A stretch of DNA of 64,000 nucleotides from CAWDDG01 sp963801065 (GTDB lineage Bacteria; Actinomycetota; Actinomycetes; Jiangellales; Jiangellaceae). Under the pieces are notes generated by a model. That model did not search any database. It was not told where the DNA came from and worked only from the letters and a program-made list of their open reading frames with translations. Shown one piece after another: positions 34,470 to 43,872 of the stretch (positions within the stretch are counted from its first letter, which is position 1; each line of letters opens with the position of its first letter). The translations under genes and the position numbers were made by a program. The stretch spans positions 496,001 to 560,000 of the forward strand of contig CAWDDG010000003.1 in the NCBI GenBank assembly GCA_963801065.1. Reading direction: 5' to 3'.

Positions 34470-36785
34470 GTGCCGGCGTCTGACCTTCTCGCGGCTCTCA
34501 CGGCCGATCCCGGTCGCAGGGAGCGGGTCACCCACGTCGAGGTCGTCCCCGCGCGCGACGGACGAACGGCCGACTGGCCGGAGTGGGTCGACCCCGAGGT
34601 TCGGGCCCGGCTCGTCGCGGTCGGCATCCAAGCGCTGTGGACGCATCAGGTCGAGGCCGCCTCACACGCGTGGGCCGGACGCTCGGTGGTCATCGCCACC
34701 GGGACGGCGTCGGGCAAGTCACTTGCGTACCTGCTTCCTGCACTGACTGCTGCGCGGCGCGACAGGGGCCGCACGCTCTACCTCTCGCCGACGAAATCGC
34801 TCGCCGCCGACCAGCTGCGCGTGATCGACGCGCTGGCGCTGCCGGATGTGGTGGCGGCGACCTACGACGGCGACACTCCCATCGAGACGCGCGACGTCGC
34901 CCGTGCCCACTCGACCTACCTGCTGACCAACCCCGACATGCTGCACCGGTCGATACTCCCGCGGCATGACCGCTGGGTCGCGTTCCTTCGCGCGCTCCGC
35001 TTCGTCGTCGTCGACGAGTGCCACGGGTACCGCGGGGTCTTCGGCTCCCATGTCGCACAGGTGGTGCGCCGACTCCGGCGGGTGTGCGCGCTCTACGGCT
35101 CGGACCCGGTGTTCGTGCTCGCGTCCGCGACGACGGCGACGCCGGAGACGAGCGGGAGCAGGCTGGTCGGCGCACCCGTCGTCGCCGTCACGTCCGACCA
35201 GTCACCGCGCGGCGAGAAGACCTTCGCGCTCTGGCAGCCACCTCTCCTGCCCGGCCGGCGGCGAGGCGCCGGCGAGAACGGCGCGCCGCTGCGGAGAAGC
35301 ACAATCGCCGAGACGGCCGACCTGCTGGGCGACCTGGTGATGTCCGGCGCGCGGACGGTGGCATTCGTCCGGTCGCGACGTGCGGCCGAGACCGTTGCGG
35401 CACTGACCCGCACCGCGATCTCCCCGCTGGAACCCTTGCTGGCCGACCGGGTTGCCGCCTACCGGGCCGGATACCTTCCGTATGAGCGCCGCGCGCTGGA
35501 GGCGAAGCTGCAGGCCGGGACGTTGCGCGGGGTTGCCGCGACGAACGCGCTCGAGCTCGGAGTCGACGTGGCAGGCCTCGACGCCGTGCTCATGGCGGGT
35601 TGGCCCGGTACACGCGCCTCGTTGTGGCAGCAGGCAGGGCGAGCGGGTCGCGCCGGCCAGGGTGCGCTCGCCGTTCTCGTGGCTCGTGACGACCCGCTGG
35701 ACACCTATCTGGTCAACCACCCGGCAGCGATCTTCGGGCATCCGGTCGAGACGACCGTGCTCGACCCGGACAACCCCTACGTGCTTGCGCCCCACCTGTG
35801 CGCCGCTGCCGCCGAGTCTCCGCTGACCGACGACGACGTGACGCTGTTCGGACCGTCGGCGCCCCAGGTGCTGGCATCCCTGACCGATCGCCGCCTGCTT
35901 CGCCGACGGGAGTCGGGGTGGTACTGGACCCGCCACGACAGAGCGGCGGACCTGGTCGACCTGCGCGGAGCAGGGGGGCCGGCAATCCGCCTGGTCGAGG
36001 TCGCGACCGGCCGGCTGCTCGGAACCGTCGATCCGGCCCGCGCGCACGCGACCGTGCACGCCGGCGCGGTCTACGTCCACCAGGGCGAGACGTATGTCGT
36101 CGGGGAGCTCGATCTCGGCGAAGGGGTGGCCGTCGTGCGGGCGGACCAGCCCGACTACACGACGACGGCGCGTGACGTCACCGAGCTGCGCGTCCTGGAC
36201 GAGGATCGCTCGGTCACTTGGGGCGCCGCGCGGCTGGTGTTCGGCAGCGTCGAGGTGTCGAGCCAGGTCGTGTCGTTCCTCAAACGGCGGTTCGGCACCG
36301 GCGAGGTGCTCGGTGAGGAGCCGCTCGACCTGCCGCCTCGTCACCTGCGTACTCGGGCTGTGTGGTGGACGCTGCCGGACGAGCGCCTGCATGCTGCCGG
36401 TGTCACCGCGGCGGGGGCACCGGGCGCGGCACACGCGGCCGAGCACGCAGCCATCGGCATGCTCCCTCTCGTCGCCACATGTGATCGCTGGGACATCGGC
36501 GGCATGTCCACCGCCAGGCACCCCGACACCGAGTTGCTCACAGTGTTCGTCCACGACGGACACCCGGGCGGCGCCGGGTTCGCGGAGCGCGGGTACGACG
36601 CGGCAGCCTCGTGGCTGCGCGCGACCTGCGAGGCGATTGCGGCCTGTCCCTGCAGCGGAGGGTGCCCTTCGTGCGTACAGTCACCGAAGTGCGGGAACGG
36701 TAATGATCCCCTGGACAAGGCCGGGGCGGTGCGGATTCTGAACGCGGTTCTCGCAGAGGCGCCGGCCGGACCGGCCGACCGATGA
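34470..36785 (+). CDS. DECH-box helicase with DUF1998 zinc domain
   Basis: A 771-residue superfamily 2 helicase of the actinobacterial helicase/secretion-neighbourhood type (TIGR03817-like, Hrq1-related). Motif I is ATGTASGKS, motif II VVVDECHG, motif III SATTATP, motif VI QQAGRAGRAGQG. The C-terminal cysteine cluster CPCSGGCPSCVQSPKCGNGN marks DUF1998. The substrate is unknown; Hrq1/RecQ4-like DNA repair roles are possible. It starts at GTG 34470, divergent from bldG across 113 bases, as in Streptomyces and mycobacteria. Confidence 0.92.
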   Translation: MPASDLLAALTADPGRRERVTHVEVVPARDGRTADWPEWVDPEVRARLVAVGIQALWTHQVEAASHAWAGRSVVIATGTASGKSLAYLLPALTAARRDRGRTLYLSPTKSLAADQLRVIDALALPDVVAATYDGDTPIETRDVARAHSTYLLTNPDMLHRSILPRHDRWVAFLRALRFVVVDECHGYRGVFGSHVAQVVRRLRRVCALYGSDPVFVLASATTATPETSGSRLVGAPVVAVTSDQSPRGEKTFALWQPPLLPGRRRGAGENGAPLRRSTIAETADLLGDLVMSGARTVAFVRSRRAAETVAALTRTAISPLEPLLADRVAAYRAGYLPYERRALEAKLQAGTLRGVAATNALELGVDVAGLDAVLMAGWPGTRASLWQQAGRAGRAGQGALAVLVARDDPLDTYLVNHPAAIFGHPVETTVLDPDNPYVLAPHLCAAAAESPLTDDDVTLFGPSAPQVLASLTDRRLLRRRESGWYWTRHDRAADLVDLRGAGGPAIRLVEVATGRLLGTVDPARAHATVHAGAVYVHQGETYVVGELDLGEGVAVVRADQPDYTTTARDVTELRVLDEDRSVTWGAARLVFGSVEVSSQVVSFLKRRFGTGEVLGEEPLDLPPRHLRTRAVWWTLPDERLHAAGVTAAGAPGAAHAAEHAAIGMLPLVATCDRWDIGGMSTARHPDTELLTVFVHDGHPGGAGFAERGYDAAASWLRATCEAIAACPCSGGCPSCVQSPKCGNGNDPLDKAGAVRILNAVLAEAPAGPADR

Positions 36786-36807
36786 AGCGTGTGCGGAGGA
36801 GACCGCC

Positions 36808-37221
36808 ATGACCGTGATCGCTTTGTTCCTTCTCGCCGTCGTGATCTTCATGGTCGTCGCCGCAGTGACGGGCAGCGCCGACGCTGTGACCATCGACGTG
36901 TTCGACGTGAGCATCGACACCACCGTGACCGAGGTGTTCCTCGCCGGCGTGGTCACCGGCCTGATCGCGCTGGCCGGCCTCGTGCTGCTCCGGATCGCGC
37001 TGCGCCGCTCGCGGCAGCGGCGTCAGGAGATGCGCGAGCTGCGCCGTAGGGCAGAGCTCGCGCGTGCTACCGGTGACACGGCCGCAGGCCAGGACGCCAC
37101 GGCCGACGGGCCGCTTGTCGACGGTGACCGGGATGTCGATACGGCAGGGCGCTACCGGGCCGAGCCCGAGACGACGCCCACCGACGCCGTGGAACGACCT
37201 CCCGAGTCCCGCCGCGACTAG
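36808..37221 (+). CDS. Small membrane protein with two TM segments
   Basis: A 137-residue protein with two hydrophobic segments (VIALFLLAVVIFMVVAAVTG and VFLAGVVTGLIALAGLVLLRIAL), then a basic juxtamembrane stretch and a hydrophilic acidic tail. The topology is like LapA-domain proteins, but I see no firm family motif. It begins 22 bases after the helicase stop and is probably co-transcribed. Function unknown. Confidence 0.75.
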   Translation: MTVIALFLLAVVIFMVVAAVTGSADAVTIDVFDVSIDTTVTEVFLAGVVTGLIALAGLVLLRIALRRSRQRRQEMRELRRRAELARATGDTAAGQDATADGPLVDGDRDVDTAGRYRAEPETTPTDAVERPPESRRD

Positions 37222-37410
37222 GAGCCCCTTCGGTCGCAGACGAATGCGCTCGCATCCTGATGCTGCGACCCGCGCGGGCGCGCGAACTCACGCCGGCCAG
37301 GCGTACAGAGCGGCTCCGATGGTCGAACCTGCGGGGGCTGACTGTCGACGACGTGAGCCGACCGAGGTGACCCTGGCTTATTGCGCGGCGTGACCGGAAG
37401 GGCTGGCAGG

Positions 37411-38298
37411 GTGAGCCAGGTGACCAGGCTCGACGCGGTTCCGGCGCCCGGCCTGGTCCTGCTCGGAATCGTGTCGGTCCAGGTCGGGGCCGGATTCGCC
37501 AAGAACCTGTTCGACGAACTACCGCCGAGCGCTGTCGTGACCCTTCGACTCGCGACGTCGATGATCGTCCTGGTGTTCGTGACCCGGAAGGTTCTGGGCG
37601 CGTCGGCACGGCTGTGGACGAAGGGGGATCTCGCCGTGGCGGCAGCCTTCGGGGTGTCACTGGCGACGATGAACTTCTCGATCTACCAGTCCTTCGCCCG
37701 GATCCCGCTGGGGATCGCGGTCACGATCGAGTTCCTCGGACCGCTGGGCGTGGCGGTGGCGTTCTCCAGGCGGTGGATCGACGTCATCTGGGTGCTGCTC
37801 GCGGGCGGAGGCGTGCTGCTGCTGATGCGAGGCGACTCGGGCAGCCTGAACATGGTGGGCGTGGCCTTCGCGCTGCTCGCCGGAGCGGCCTGGGCCGCGT
37901 ACATCATGCTCAGCGCTGCGACCGGACGTCGTTTCCCGGGCTCTTCCGGGCTGGCGCTGGCCAGCGTGGTCGGCACGCTGCTGGTGCTCCCGGTCGGGCT
38001 GAGTACCGGAGGTACGGCGCTGCTGCGGCCCGACGTGCTGGCGCTCGGCGCCGGAATCGGGCTGCTGTCGTCGGTGATCCCGTACACCCTCGAGCTCGAG
38101 GCCTTGCGCCGGTTGCCCGCGAAGCTGTTCGGCATCTTGATGAGCCTGGAGCCCGCCGTTGCGGCGCTGGTCGGCTTCGTGATCGTCGGCGAGGTGTTGC
38201 AGGCGCGCGAGTGGACGGCGATCGGCTGCGTGGTCGTCGCCTGCCTCGGAGCCACGCGAACTCAGGGCACGGCATCGCCCGAGGCACCCGAGGCGTGA
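37411..38298 (+). CDS. EamA/DMT-family transporter, RhtA-like
   Basis: A 295-residue, 10-segment drug/metabolite transporter with two EamA repeats. The segments IPLGIAVTIEFLGPLGVAV and SSVIPYTLELEALRRLPAKL resemble the RhtA threonine/homoserine exporter group. Substrate is inferred only from resemblance. GTG 37411 is my choice; TTG 37381 in the same frame is possible. It converges with the tad operon's last gene across 38 bases. Confidence 0.88.
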   Translation: MSQVTRLDAVPAPGLVLLGIVSVQVGAGFAKNLFDELPPSAVVTLRLATSMIVLVFVTRKVLGASARLWTKGDLAVAAAFGVSLATMNFSIYQSFARIPLGIAVTIEFLGPLGVAVAFSRRWIDVIWVLLAGGGVLLLMRGDSGSLNMVGVAFALLAGAAWAAYIMLSAATGRRFPGSSGLALASVVGTLLVLPVGLSTGGTALLRPDVLALGAGIGLLSSVIPYTLELEALRRLPAKLFGILMSLEPAVAALVGFVIVGEVLQAREWTAIGCVVVACLGATRTQGTASPEAPEA

Positions 38299-38336
38299 CC
38301 CGGCGGTTCCGCTGCGGTCAGTTCCGCGACCTCGGA

Positions 38337-39176
38337 TCAGCCGACCTCAAGATCTAGGAACGCGGCCGGATCGCGTGGGACGCCGCCGATCCGCACTTCG
38401 AAGTGCAGGTGTGGGCCCGTGGCGTTGCCCGTGGATCCGACCGTGCCGAGCTGCTGCGCCTGTCCGACCATGTCGCCCGGATCGACGACGATGCGTGACA
38501 GATGTGCGTAGTACGTCACGACCCCGCCGTGGTCGACGGTGACCAGGTTGCCGTATCGCCCGTCCGGACCGGCGTCACGGACCCGGCCACGCGCGGCAGC
38601 CACGACGGGGGTGCCGGTCCGCGCAGCGAAGTCGAGCCCGGTGTGGCGGCCGCTCGACCACGCAGGACCTGCGTCGCCGAATCCGGCGGTGATGCGGTAG
38701 CGGCCGGCGATAGGCATGCCCCATTCGGGGACGAGCGGCATCCCCACCCCTGCGCGCCCGCCCGGGTTTGCACTGGCGCGGCTGCCGAGCGCTTCGGGGA
38801 CCGGACCCGCTCTGGCGCGGCGCAGGGGGTCGGTGAGCCACGTCGTCGGTCCCATCACGTCCGCCTCGACTGCGACTTCGACCTCTGACCCATCGGCCTC
38901 GCACGTCCGCATGACGCCGCCGTTGGCCTCGGCCACGGTACGCGCGGCGGTGCACGGCGAGCCGGCGCCGAGCTGAAGCTGCCCGGCAGCGGCCAGCGCC
39001 GCCAGGTCGGCGGCAGCAGCGGCCCGATGTCGAGCCAGGTATCCGCTGCCGAGCGCCGCAACCCCGAGCAGCGCTGTGAGCACGATCATGACCGCGCAGA
39101 GCACCAGGACCGAGCCGGCGCCGCGCTCGTCCTGCCCTCGTCGGGACGTCCGGCCACAATCCGGCGTCGGGATCAC
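38337..39176 (-). CDS. TadE-like pseudopilin fused to an M23 peptidoglycan endopeptidase
   Basis: The 279-residue protein joins two modules in one uninterrupted frame. Residues 1-105 match the helicase-neighbourhood TadE-like proteins (Rv3654c type): ERGAGSVLVLCAVMIVLTAL as a prepilin-type N-terminal helix, RHRAAAAADLAALAAA, and a Cys pair in the short extracellular domain. From about residue 150 there is a LytM/M23 domain with zinc ligands HTGLDFA and HLHFE and the GNLVTVDHGG...YAHLS core. It is the last gene of the tad operon, and its GTG overlaps the tadE stop. It may place a lytic enzyme at the pilus exit site, an inference. Confidence 0.88.
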   Translation of the reverse strand: MIPTPDCGRTSRRGQDERGAGSVLVLCAVMIVLTALLGVAALGSGYLARHRAAAAADLAALAAAGQLQLGAGSPCTAARTVAEANGGVMRTCEADGSEVEVAVEADVMGPTTWLTDPLRRARAGPVPEALGSRASANPGGRAGVGMPLVPEWGMPIAGRYRITAGFGDAGPAWSSGRHTGLDFAARTGTPVVAAARGRVRDAGPDGRYGNLVTVDHGGVVTYYAHLSRIVVDPGDMVGQAQQLGTVGSTGNATGPHLHFEVRIGGVPRDPAAFLDLEVG

Positions 39177-39577
39177 GGCTCCTCCAGCACGGCGGCAGCC
39201 GTCGCCCGTACGGTCGGGGCCGGCACCCGGTCGCCGAAAGGCACGGGGACGGGCACCCGGGCCGTGACCTCGACGGTGACGAGATCGCCCTCGACCCGGA
39301 CCCGCACGCGCGCGCCGTCCGGCGCCACCGCCTCCGCGACGTCGGTGACCGCCGACGGCTCGTCTCCCCGCGCGGCCGCGCGAGCAGCCTCGCGGGCGGC
39401 GTCAGCGCACCGAAGCTGTGCCAGCGCGATCGAGACGACCCACACGGCGCCGATCACGACCACCACCAGGGCGGGCAACGCGGCCGCGATCTCCGCCGTG
39501 ACCGCGCCACGCGTCGGGTCGCCCCGGGCCGGGCGCCGGCGGGGATGGCCCCGCCGGCGCGACATGGCCCTGCTCAT
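39173..39577 (-). CDS. TadE-family minor pilin
   Basis: A 134-residue protein with an arginine-rich leader, then RGAVTAEIAAALPALVVVVIG, the prepilin peptidase-like site and hydrophobic helix (E at +5) of TadE proteins. Then LRCADAAREAARAAARGD and a beta-rich tail follow. It begins at ATG 39577, overlapping the DUF4244 stop by four bases; ATG 39565 is an alternative start. A minor pilin of the Tad apparatus. Confidence 0.88.
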   Translation of the reverse strand: MSRAMSRRRGHPRRRPARGDPTRGAVTAEIAAALPALVVVVIGAVWVVSIALAQLRCADAAREAARAAARGDEPSAVTDVAEAVAPDGARVRVRVEGDLVTVEVTARVPVPVPFGDRVPAPTVRATAAAVLEEP

Positions 39578-39753
39578 CCGAGGACGCCGAAGGCGCGACG
39601 CACGAGATCGGTGAGCAGCCCCATCACCGTGTCGCTCGTCAGCAGCTTGTAGAGAATGCCCCCGAATCCGCAGGCAGCGACGGTGCCCACCGCGTACTCG
39701 GCGGTGGTCATCCCACGCTCGCTGCGACGGACGACGGCGACGACCTTGGCCAT
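39574..39753 (-). CDS. DUF4244 Flp-like pilin
   Basis: A 59-residue protein with the DUF4244 pattern RRSERGMTTAEYAVGTVAACGFGGIL. The G/MTTAEYA segment is the processing site of Flp-type major pilins, followed by a single hydrophobic helix. It is the probable main pilin subunit of this Tad locus. A CAGGAGG ribosome-binding site precedes ATG 39753, and 155 bases separate it from tadC, room for its own promoter. Confidence 0.88.
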   Translation of the reverse strand: MAKVVAVVRRSERGMTTAEYAVGTVAACGFGGILYKLLTSDTVMGLLTDLVRRAFGVLG

Positions 39754-39908
39754 GGAAACCTCCTGGAAGCCGGCAGCCGGCCGGTACGGATCCCGCGACG
39801 GCGGGCTGCGCTCCAGGCTCGTCAGGGGACGGCGTCCGACCCAGCACGGATGTCTCTGCTGGGGACGAAACCGTCGTCGCCGCCGTCCCTGTGGACAGTG
39901 GGCAGGGA

Positions 39909-40685
39909 TCAGGGGAGCAGCGGACCAGCCGTGACGACGATTGGGACGATGCCGACCAGCACGAACGCCGGCAGGAAGCACAGTCCCAGCGGTGCGGCCG
40001 CCTTGGCTCCCAGCGAACGGGCGCGCGCTTCAGCAGCCCACCGGGCGGCGTCCCGCGCGTCGTGGGCGACGCGTTCAAGGGACGCAACCGGCGACGCTCC
40101 CCGGGTCACCGCACCCGCGAGAGCGCGCGCCAGCGGACGCAACGCCGGTTCGGACGCGAGACCCATCCATGCCGATGACGGCTCGATGCCGACCCTGGCC
40201 GAGGCTGCCGCGGCCTTCAACGCCGCACCCAGCGGTCCGCCGACGGCAAGCCCGACCGCCTCGACCGCCGTGACCGGTGGACTCCCGGCGGCCAGAGCGG
40301 CTGCCAACAGGTCGGCGACCAACGGCAGCGTTCGTGCCGTCCGCTCCCTGGCCCGCGCGACGTCGGCGGGCTCGAGGCGGCCGAGACCGACCCACGCCGC
40401 CGCGCCGAGGGCCGGCCCGGCTACCAGCCCGATCGACCCGCCCAGCAGCCAGGCGCCACACACCCCGGCCAAGGAGGCCGCCGCGACCCGGGCCCACGCG
40501 CCCGAGAGCAACCCGGCACCCTGCCGGCGCGACGGCCGACCGTCTGGACCGGCGCCCCCGGAACGAGCGCCGGCGGTGCGAGTGACCTGTAGCCGTCGGA
40601 GCCGGACCGAGGCCGACGACGGCCCGAGCGCGACTGCGACGGCCGATGCAGCAAGCAATGGACCCACCAGATCCGAAGCGGGCAC
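39909..40685 (-). CDS. Type II secretion F-domain protein, TadC-like
   Basis: A 258-residue membrane protein with the GSPF/TadC domain. It has LPLVADLLAAALAAGSPPVTAVE, LARALAGAVTRGASPVASLERVA, RSLGAKAAAPLGLCFLPAF and C-terminal hydrophobic helices. It forms the inner-membrane platform with TadB. Starts at GTG 40685 after GGAGG, 36 bases downstream of tadB. Confidence 0.87.
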   Translation of the reverse strand: MPASDLVGPLLAASAVAVALGPSSASVRLRRLQVTRTAGARSGGAGPDGRPSRRQGAGLLSGAWARVAAASLAGVCGAWLLGGSIGLVAGPALGAAAWVGLGRLEPADVARARERTARTLPLVADLLAAALAAGSPPVTAVEAVGLAVGGPLGAALKAAAASARVGIEPSSAWMGLASEPALRPLARALAGAVTRGASPVASLERVAHDARDAARWAAEARARSLGAKAAAPLGLCFLPAFVLVGIVPIVVTAGPLLP

Positions 40686-40721
40686 GATCCACCTCCGCGT
40701 GATCCGTCGCGTCGACGAGAC

Positions 40722-41609
40722 TCACGACGCTCCGGCCGCTGGCCCGTGGTCCCATGACGACGCCACCGCCGATCGAGCGAGCCGATCGATCCACCACAGG
40801 CCCGCACCGACCAGCGCCCCGGCCGCGCACAGGCAGGCCAGGCCGTAGGACGAGCCGGTCAGGAACTCCACCGGGGCACCGCCTCCGCCGGAGAGCATCA
40901 GGAGCGTGCCGACCGGAAGAATGGCAAGGAGCCGCGACGTTGCGCGCACCATCGCCAACTGCGCGTCGGCCTCGCGGCGCGCTGCAGCCTCGGACCGCAG
41001 CGAGTCGGCCACAGCGACGAGGACCTGCGACAGCGCGGCGCCGGTCCGCTCCGACACGTCCCAGCCCGCGGCCACGGCATCGAGAGCAGCGGCACCGGGG
41101 CGCTGCGCCCCCTCGCGCAGTGCCGCAACAATGTCGGCGCCTACGGCCGCGCCGCCAGCGACAGGCCCCAGCAGGTCAGGCCATTCGACCGACGCAGCCT
41201 CGAGGGCCTTACGCGGCGGGACACCGGCCCGCAGGTCGGCTGAGAGTGCGAGGCAGGCGTCGACCACGTCCGACTCCCGGCGCTGTCTCCGACGCGCCGA
41301 GGACCGACGCGCGCGGAGCCCGAACAGGAGAGCCAGCGCTCCCGCGACCACCACGCCCACGACGGGTCCGGCGAGGGCCGCTGCGCCGACGGCGGCCGCC
41401 ACGGCGAGGAGCGCCCGTATGCGCCCGAGCCTCACCTCGCCGGCCGGCAGTCGGGCACCGCCGCGTCGGCTCCGGCGATCCTCGGCCGGGTCGCCCACCA
41501 GTGGGCCAGGGCCTCGGCCGCCGCTGAGCCGCGTTCGCAGCAGGTCTGGCCGACCGCCGGCCAACAGTGCCGCCGACAGCCCGGCAAGGGCGACCGCGAG
41601 CACCGTCAT
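40722..41609 (-). CDS. Type II secretion F-domain protein, TadB-like
   Basis: A 295-residue membrane protein: two N-terminal hydrophobic regions, then the F domain (ESDVVDACLALSADLRAGVP, AGWDVSERTGAALSQVL, EAAARREADAQLAMVRATSR) and two C-terminal segments. ATG 41609 overlaps the tadA stop by four bases. The stop at 40722 follows about 15 hydrophilic residues after the last membrane segment, as usual. Confidence 0.87.
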   Translation of the reverse strand: MTVLAVALAGLSAALLAGGRPDLLRTRLSGGRGPGPLVGDPAEDRRSRRGGARLPAGEVRLGRIRALLAVAAAVGAAALAGPVVGVVVAGALALLFGLRARRSSARRRQRRESDVVDACLALSADLRAGVPPRKALEAASVEWPDLLGPVAGGAAVGADIVAALREGAQRPGAAALDAVAAGWDVSERTGAALSQVLVAVADSLRSEAAARREADAQLAMVRATSRLLAILPVGTLLMLSGGGGAPVEFLTGSSYGLACLCAAGALVGAGLWWIDRLARSAVASSWDHGPAAGAS

Positions 41610-42784
41610 GTATCTCCTCGCCGTCGTGCGACGAGTGCTTCGAATGCCGTCGCGGCCGGGCCGGCCTGAACCTCGCCGCCCCGAAGGACGCGCATGGCCC
41701 CGACGCTCACCAGATCGCCTGTGCCCGATCTGGACAGGAGATTGACCTCCGCGAGCCGGCGCGGCCCGGCCGGCTCCCGGACGAGATGGAGGATGACGTC
41801 GAGCGCAGCGGCGGCCTGCGCATGAACCGCCTCGCGACCGAGCCCCGCCGCCACACCCAGAGCCTCGAGTCGTGCCGGCACGTCGGCCGCGGAGTTGGCG
41901 TGCAGCGTGCCGCAACCACCGTCGTGGCCCGTATTCAGCGCGGCCAGCATGTCGACCACTTCGGCGCCACGGACCTCGCCGACCACGAGCCGGTCCGGCC
42001 GCATCCGCATTGCGTGCCGGACGAGGTCGTCGAGACCGACGCGCCCCGCACCCTCGACGTTCGGTGCCCTGGCCTCGAGTCTCACCACATGCGGGTGGTC
42101 GGGGCACAGCTCGCCCGAGTCCTCGACGAGGACGATGCGCTCGCTCGGTTCGACGAGGCCCAGCAGCGCGCCGAGCACGGTCGTCTTACCACTACCGGTG
42201 CCACCCGTGACGAGGAATGCGAGCCGGGCACGTACCAGCGCGCAGAGCACGGGGGCCAATTCCGGTGGAATGCTGCCACAGGCCACGAGATCGTCCAGCC
42301 CGAACGTGCGGCGGGCCGGCACGCGAAACGAGACCAGCGTCCCGAAGGGGGAGATCGGCGGCAGTACGGCGTGCAGCCGGACTCCCCCAGGCAGGCGGGC
42401 GTCGACGTAGGGAACGGCCTCGTCGAGGCGACGGCCTGCGGCAGCGGCTAACCGCTGGGCGAGCCTGCGGACGGCAGCTTCGTCGCGCAGCCGTACAGGT
42501 GAGCGCTCCAGGCCGCGGCCCCGGTCGACCCATACCGAGTCTGGGGCATTGACGAGCACGTCGGTCACGCCTGGCTCACGAAGCAGCGCGTCGAGCGGAC
42601 CGGCCCCGGCGATCTCGGCCCTCAGCAGCTCGGTCACCTCCAGGACGGCCGCGTCGCCGAGGACGGTGCCCTCGTTCCGCAGCGCGGCGGCCACCCGGGC
42701 CGGGCTCGGAACACCCGGCTCCATGGCCAGGGACGACCGCACCCGTTCGACCAGACCCAGGTCGATGCCGGTGGCCGAGCTCAT
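41606..42784 (-). CDS. tadA: Pilus/secretion ATPase, TadA (CpaF) family
   Basis: The 392-residue secretion ATPase that powers Tad pilus assembly (TIGR03819-like). Walker A is GGTGSGKTT, the Asp box is IVLVEDSGELCPDHPHVVRL, Walker B-region RMRPDRLVVGEVRG and the His box CGTLHANS. ATG 42784 overlaps the cpaE-like stop by four bases; the longer frame upstream is arginine-rich shadow sequence. Confidence 0.94.
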   Translation of the reverse strand: MSSATGIDLGLVERVRSSLAMEPGVPSPARVAAALRNEGTVLGDAAVLEVTELLRAEIAGAGPLDALLREPGVTDVLVNAPDSVWVDRGRGLERSPVRLRDEAAVRRLAQRLAAAAGRRLDEAVPYVDARLPGGVRLHAVLPPISPFGTLVSFRVPARRTFGLDDLVACGSIPPELAPVLCALVRARLAFLVTGGTGSGKTTVLGALLGLVEPSERIVLVEDSGELCPDHPHVVRLEARAPNVEGAGRVGLDDLVRHAMRMRPDRLVVGEVRGAEVVDMLAALNTGHDGGCGTLHANSAADVPARLEALGVAAGLGREAVHAQAAAALDVILHLVREPAGPRRLAEVNLLSRSGTGDLVSVGAMRVLRGGEVQAGPAATAFEALVARRRGDT

Positions 42785-43872
42785 GCGGCACGAACCTGGC
42801 CGCCTGGCAGCAGGTCGTCGAGCAACTGCGAACACGCCGCGGCCAGCGGACCCCGGCCCGACCGGCCGGGCGGCTCGCCACGCTCGAGTGCCTCGTCCAG
42901 CCGCGGCTCGGGGTCCATCTCGACCGCCAACGGCAGCCCGAGCGCGTCGGCGACCTCGGCGCCGTCGAGACCGGACGGGGCCGGTCCGCGCACAACGACG
43001 CGGAGGTCGGAGGTAACGACCGTCAGCCCCGCCGCGACCCGCGCCGCCGCAGCGACGGCCCGGACCTCGGCAGGGACGACGAGCAATGTGCACGAGCAGC
43101 GCGCCAATGCCTCCTCGGCGGCCTCGTCGACCCGGCGCGGAAGATCGAGGACGGCGATGTCGCTCGCTCGCCGGGCCGCGTCGAGGACCGCACGGACAGC
43201 CTCGCCGGGCACGTCCAGCAGATCGCCGCGGTCCCACGACAGGACGGTGAGCCCACATCGCTCCGGCAACGCCTCGGACAGGGCCCCGGACCCGAGCCGC
43301 CCCCGCGTCTCGGCGAAGTCGGGCCACCGCAGGCCGGTGGTGTCCTCGGCGCCCAGCACCAGGTCGATCCCGCCGCCGAGTGGGTCGACGTCGACCAGCG
43401 TCACGTCATGATCGCGCCGAGCTCCCGTGACGGCGAGAGCCGCCGCCAGGACCGATGCGCCAGCCCCGCCGCGCCCGCCCACGACGCCGACGATCAGCGC
43501 GTCGCGACCGCTGCCCTCTGCGACGTCGGCGAAGCGCTCGACCAGCCATGGCTCGGCGTCGGGGAGGAACACGACGCGTTCGGCACCCAGCGCCACGGCC
43601 CGTCGCCACACGTCGGCGTCGTCGAGGTCGAGGCCGACCAGGACGACGCCCGGCCGCCGTGGCGGGAGCAGCGCCGTGACGCCCTGCGTCTGGTCGTCGC
43701 CGACGACGACCATTGACGCACCGGGCCATCGGGTGCGGGCCGCGCCGGCATCCGGCGCTACGTCGACCTCGACACCGGCTGCGGCGGCCAGCCGGAGCAG
43801 ATCGTCCAGAAGGCCCTCGTCGGCGGTCACGAGGAGGGCTCGGCTGGCCGGCGGCGGCACGAGTCGGTTCAC
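42781..43872 (-). CDS. CpaE-like septum-site/pilus localisation protein (Ssd type)
   Basis: A 363-residue MinD/ParA-superfamily protein of the actinobacterial helicase-neighbourhood CpaE group (TIGR03815-like; Ssd/Rv3660c in M. tuberculosis). A receiver-like N-terminal domain covers residues 1-125. It is followed by GVVGGRGGAGASVLAAALA, a deviant Walker A in which both expected lysines are replaced (R and A), as in other members, and then VDVDPLGGGIDLVLG. It is thought to position the pilus machine. It is the first gene of the tad operon, starting at GTG 43872 after a G-rich stretch. Confidence 0.9.
   Translation of the reverse strand: MNRLVPPPASRALLVTADEGLLDDLLRLAAAAGVEVDVAPDAGAARTRWPGASMVVVGDDQTQGVTALLPPRRPGVVLVGLDLDDADVWRRAVALGAERVVFLPDAEPWLVERFADVAEGSGRDALIVGVVGGRGGAGASVLAAALAVTGARRDHDVTLVDVDPLGGGIDLVLGAEDTTGLRWPDFAETRGRLGSGALSEALPERCGLTVLSWDRGDLLDVPGEAVRAVLDAARRASDIAVLDLPRRVDEAAEEALARCSCTLLVVPAEVRAVAAAARVAAGLTVVTSDLRVVVRGPAPSGLDGAEVADALGLPLAVEMDPEPRLDEALERGEPPGRSGRGPLAAACSQLLDDLLPGGQVRAA

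Noticed and set aside
32350..34746. 798-codon plus-strand frame and similar long frames opposite hppA and bldG
   Set aside because: It is antisense to well-supported genes, has the His/Arg/Asp-rich composition of GC-rich shadow frames and no domain.
42781..43872. Degenerate Walker A of the CpaE-like protein as damage
   Set aside because: The GGRGGAGAS form is the usual one for this actinobacterial subfamily.
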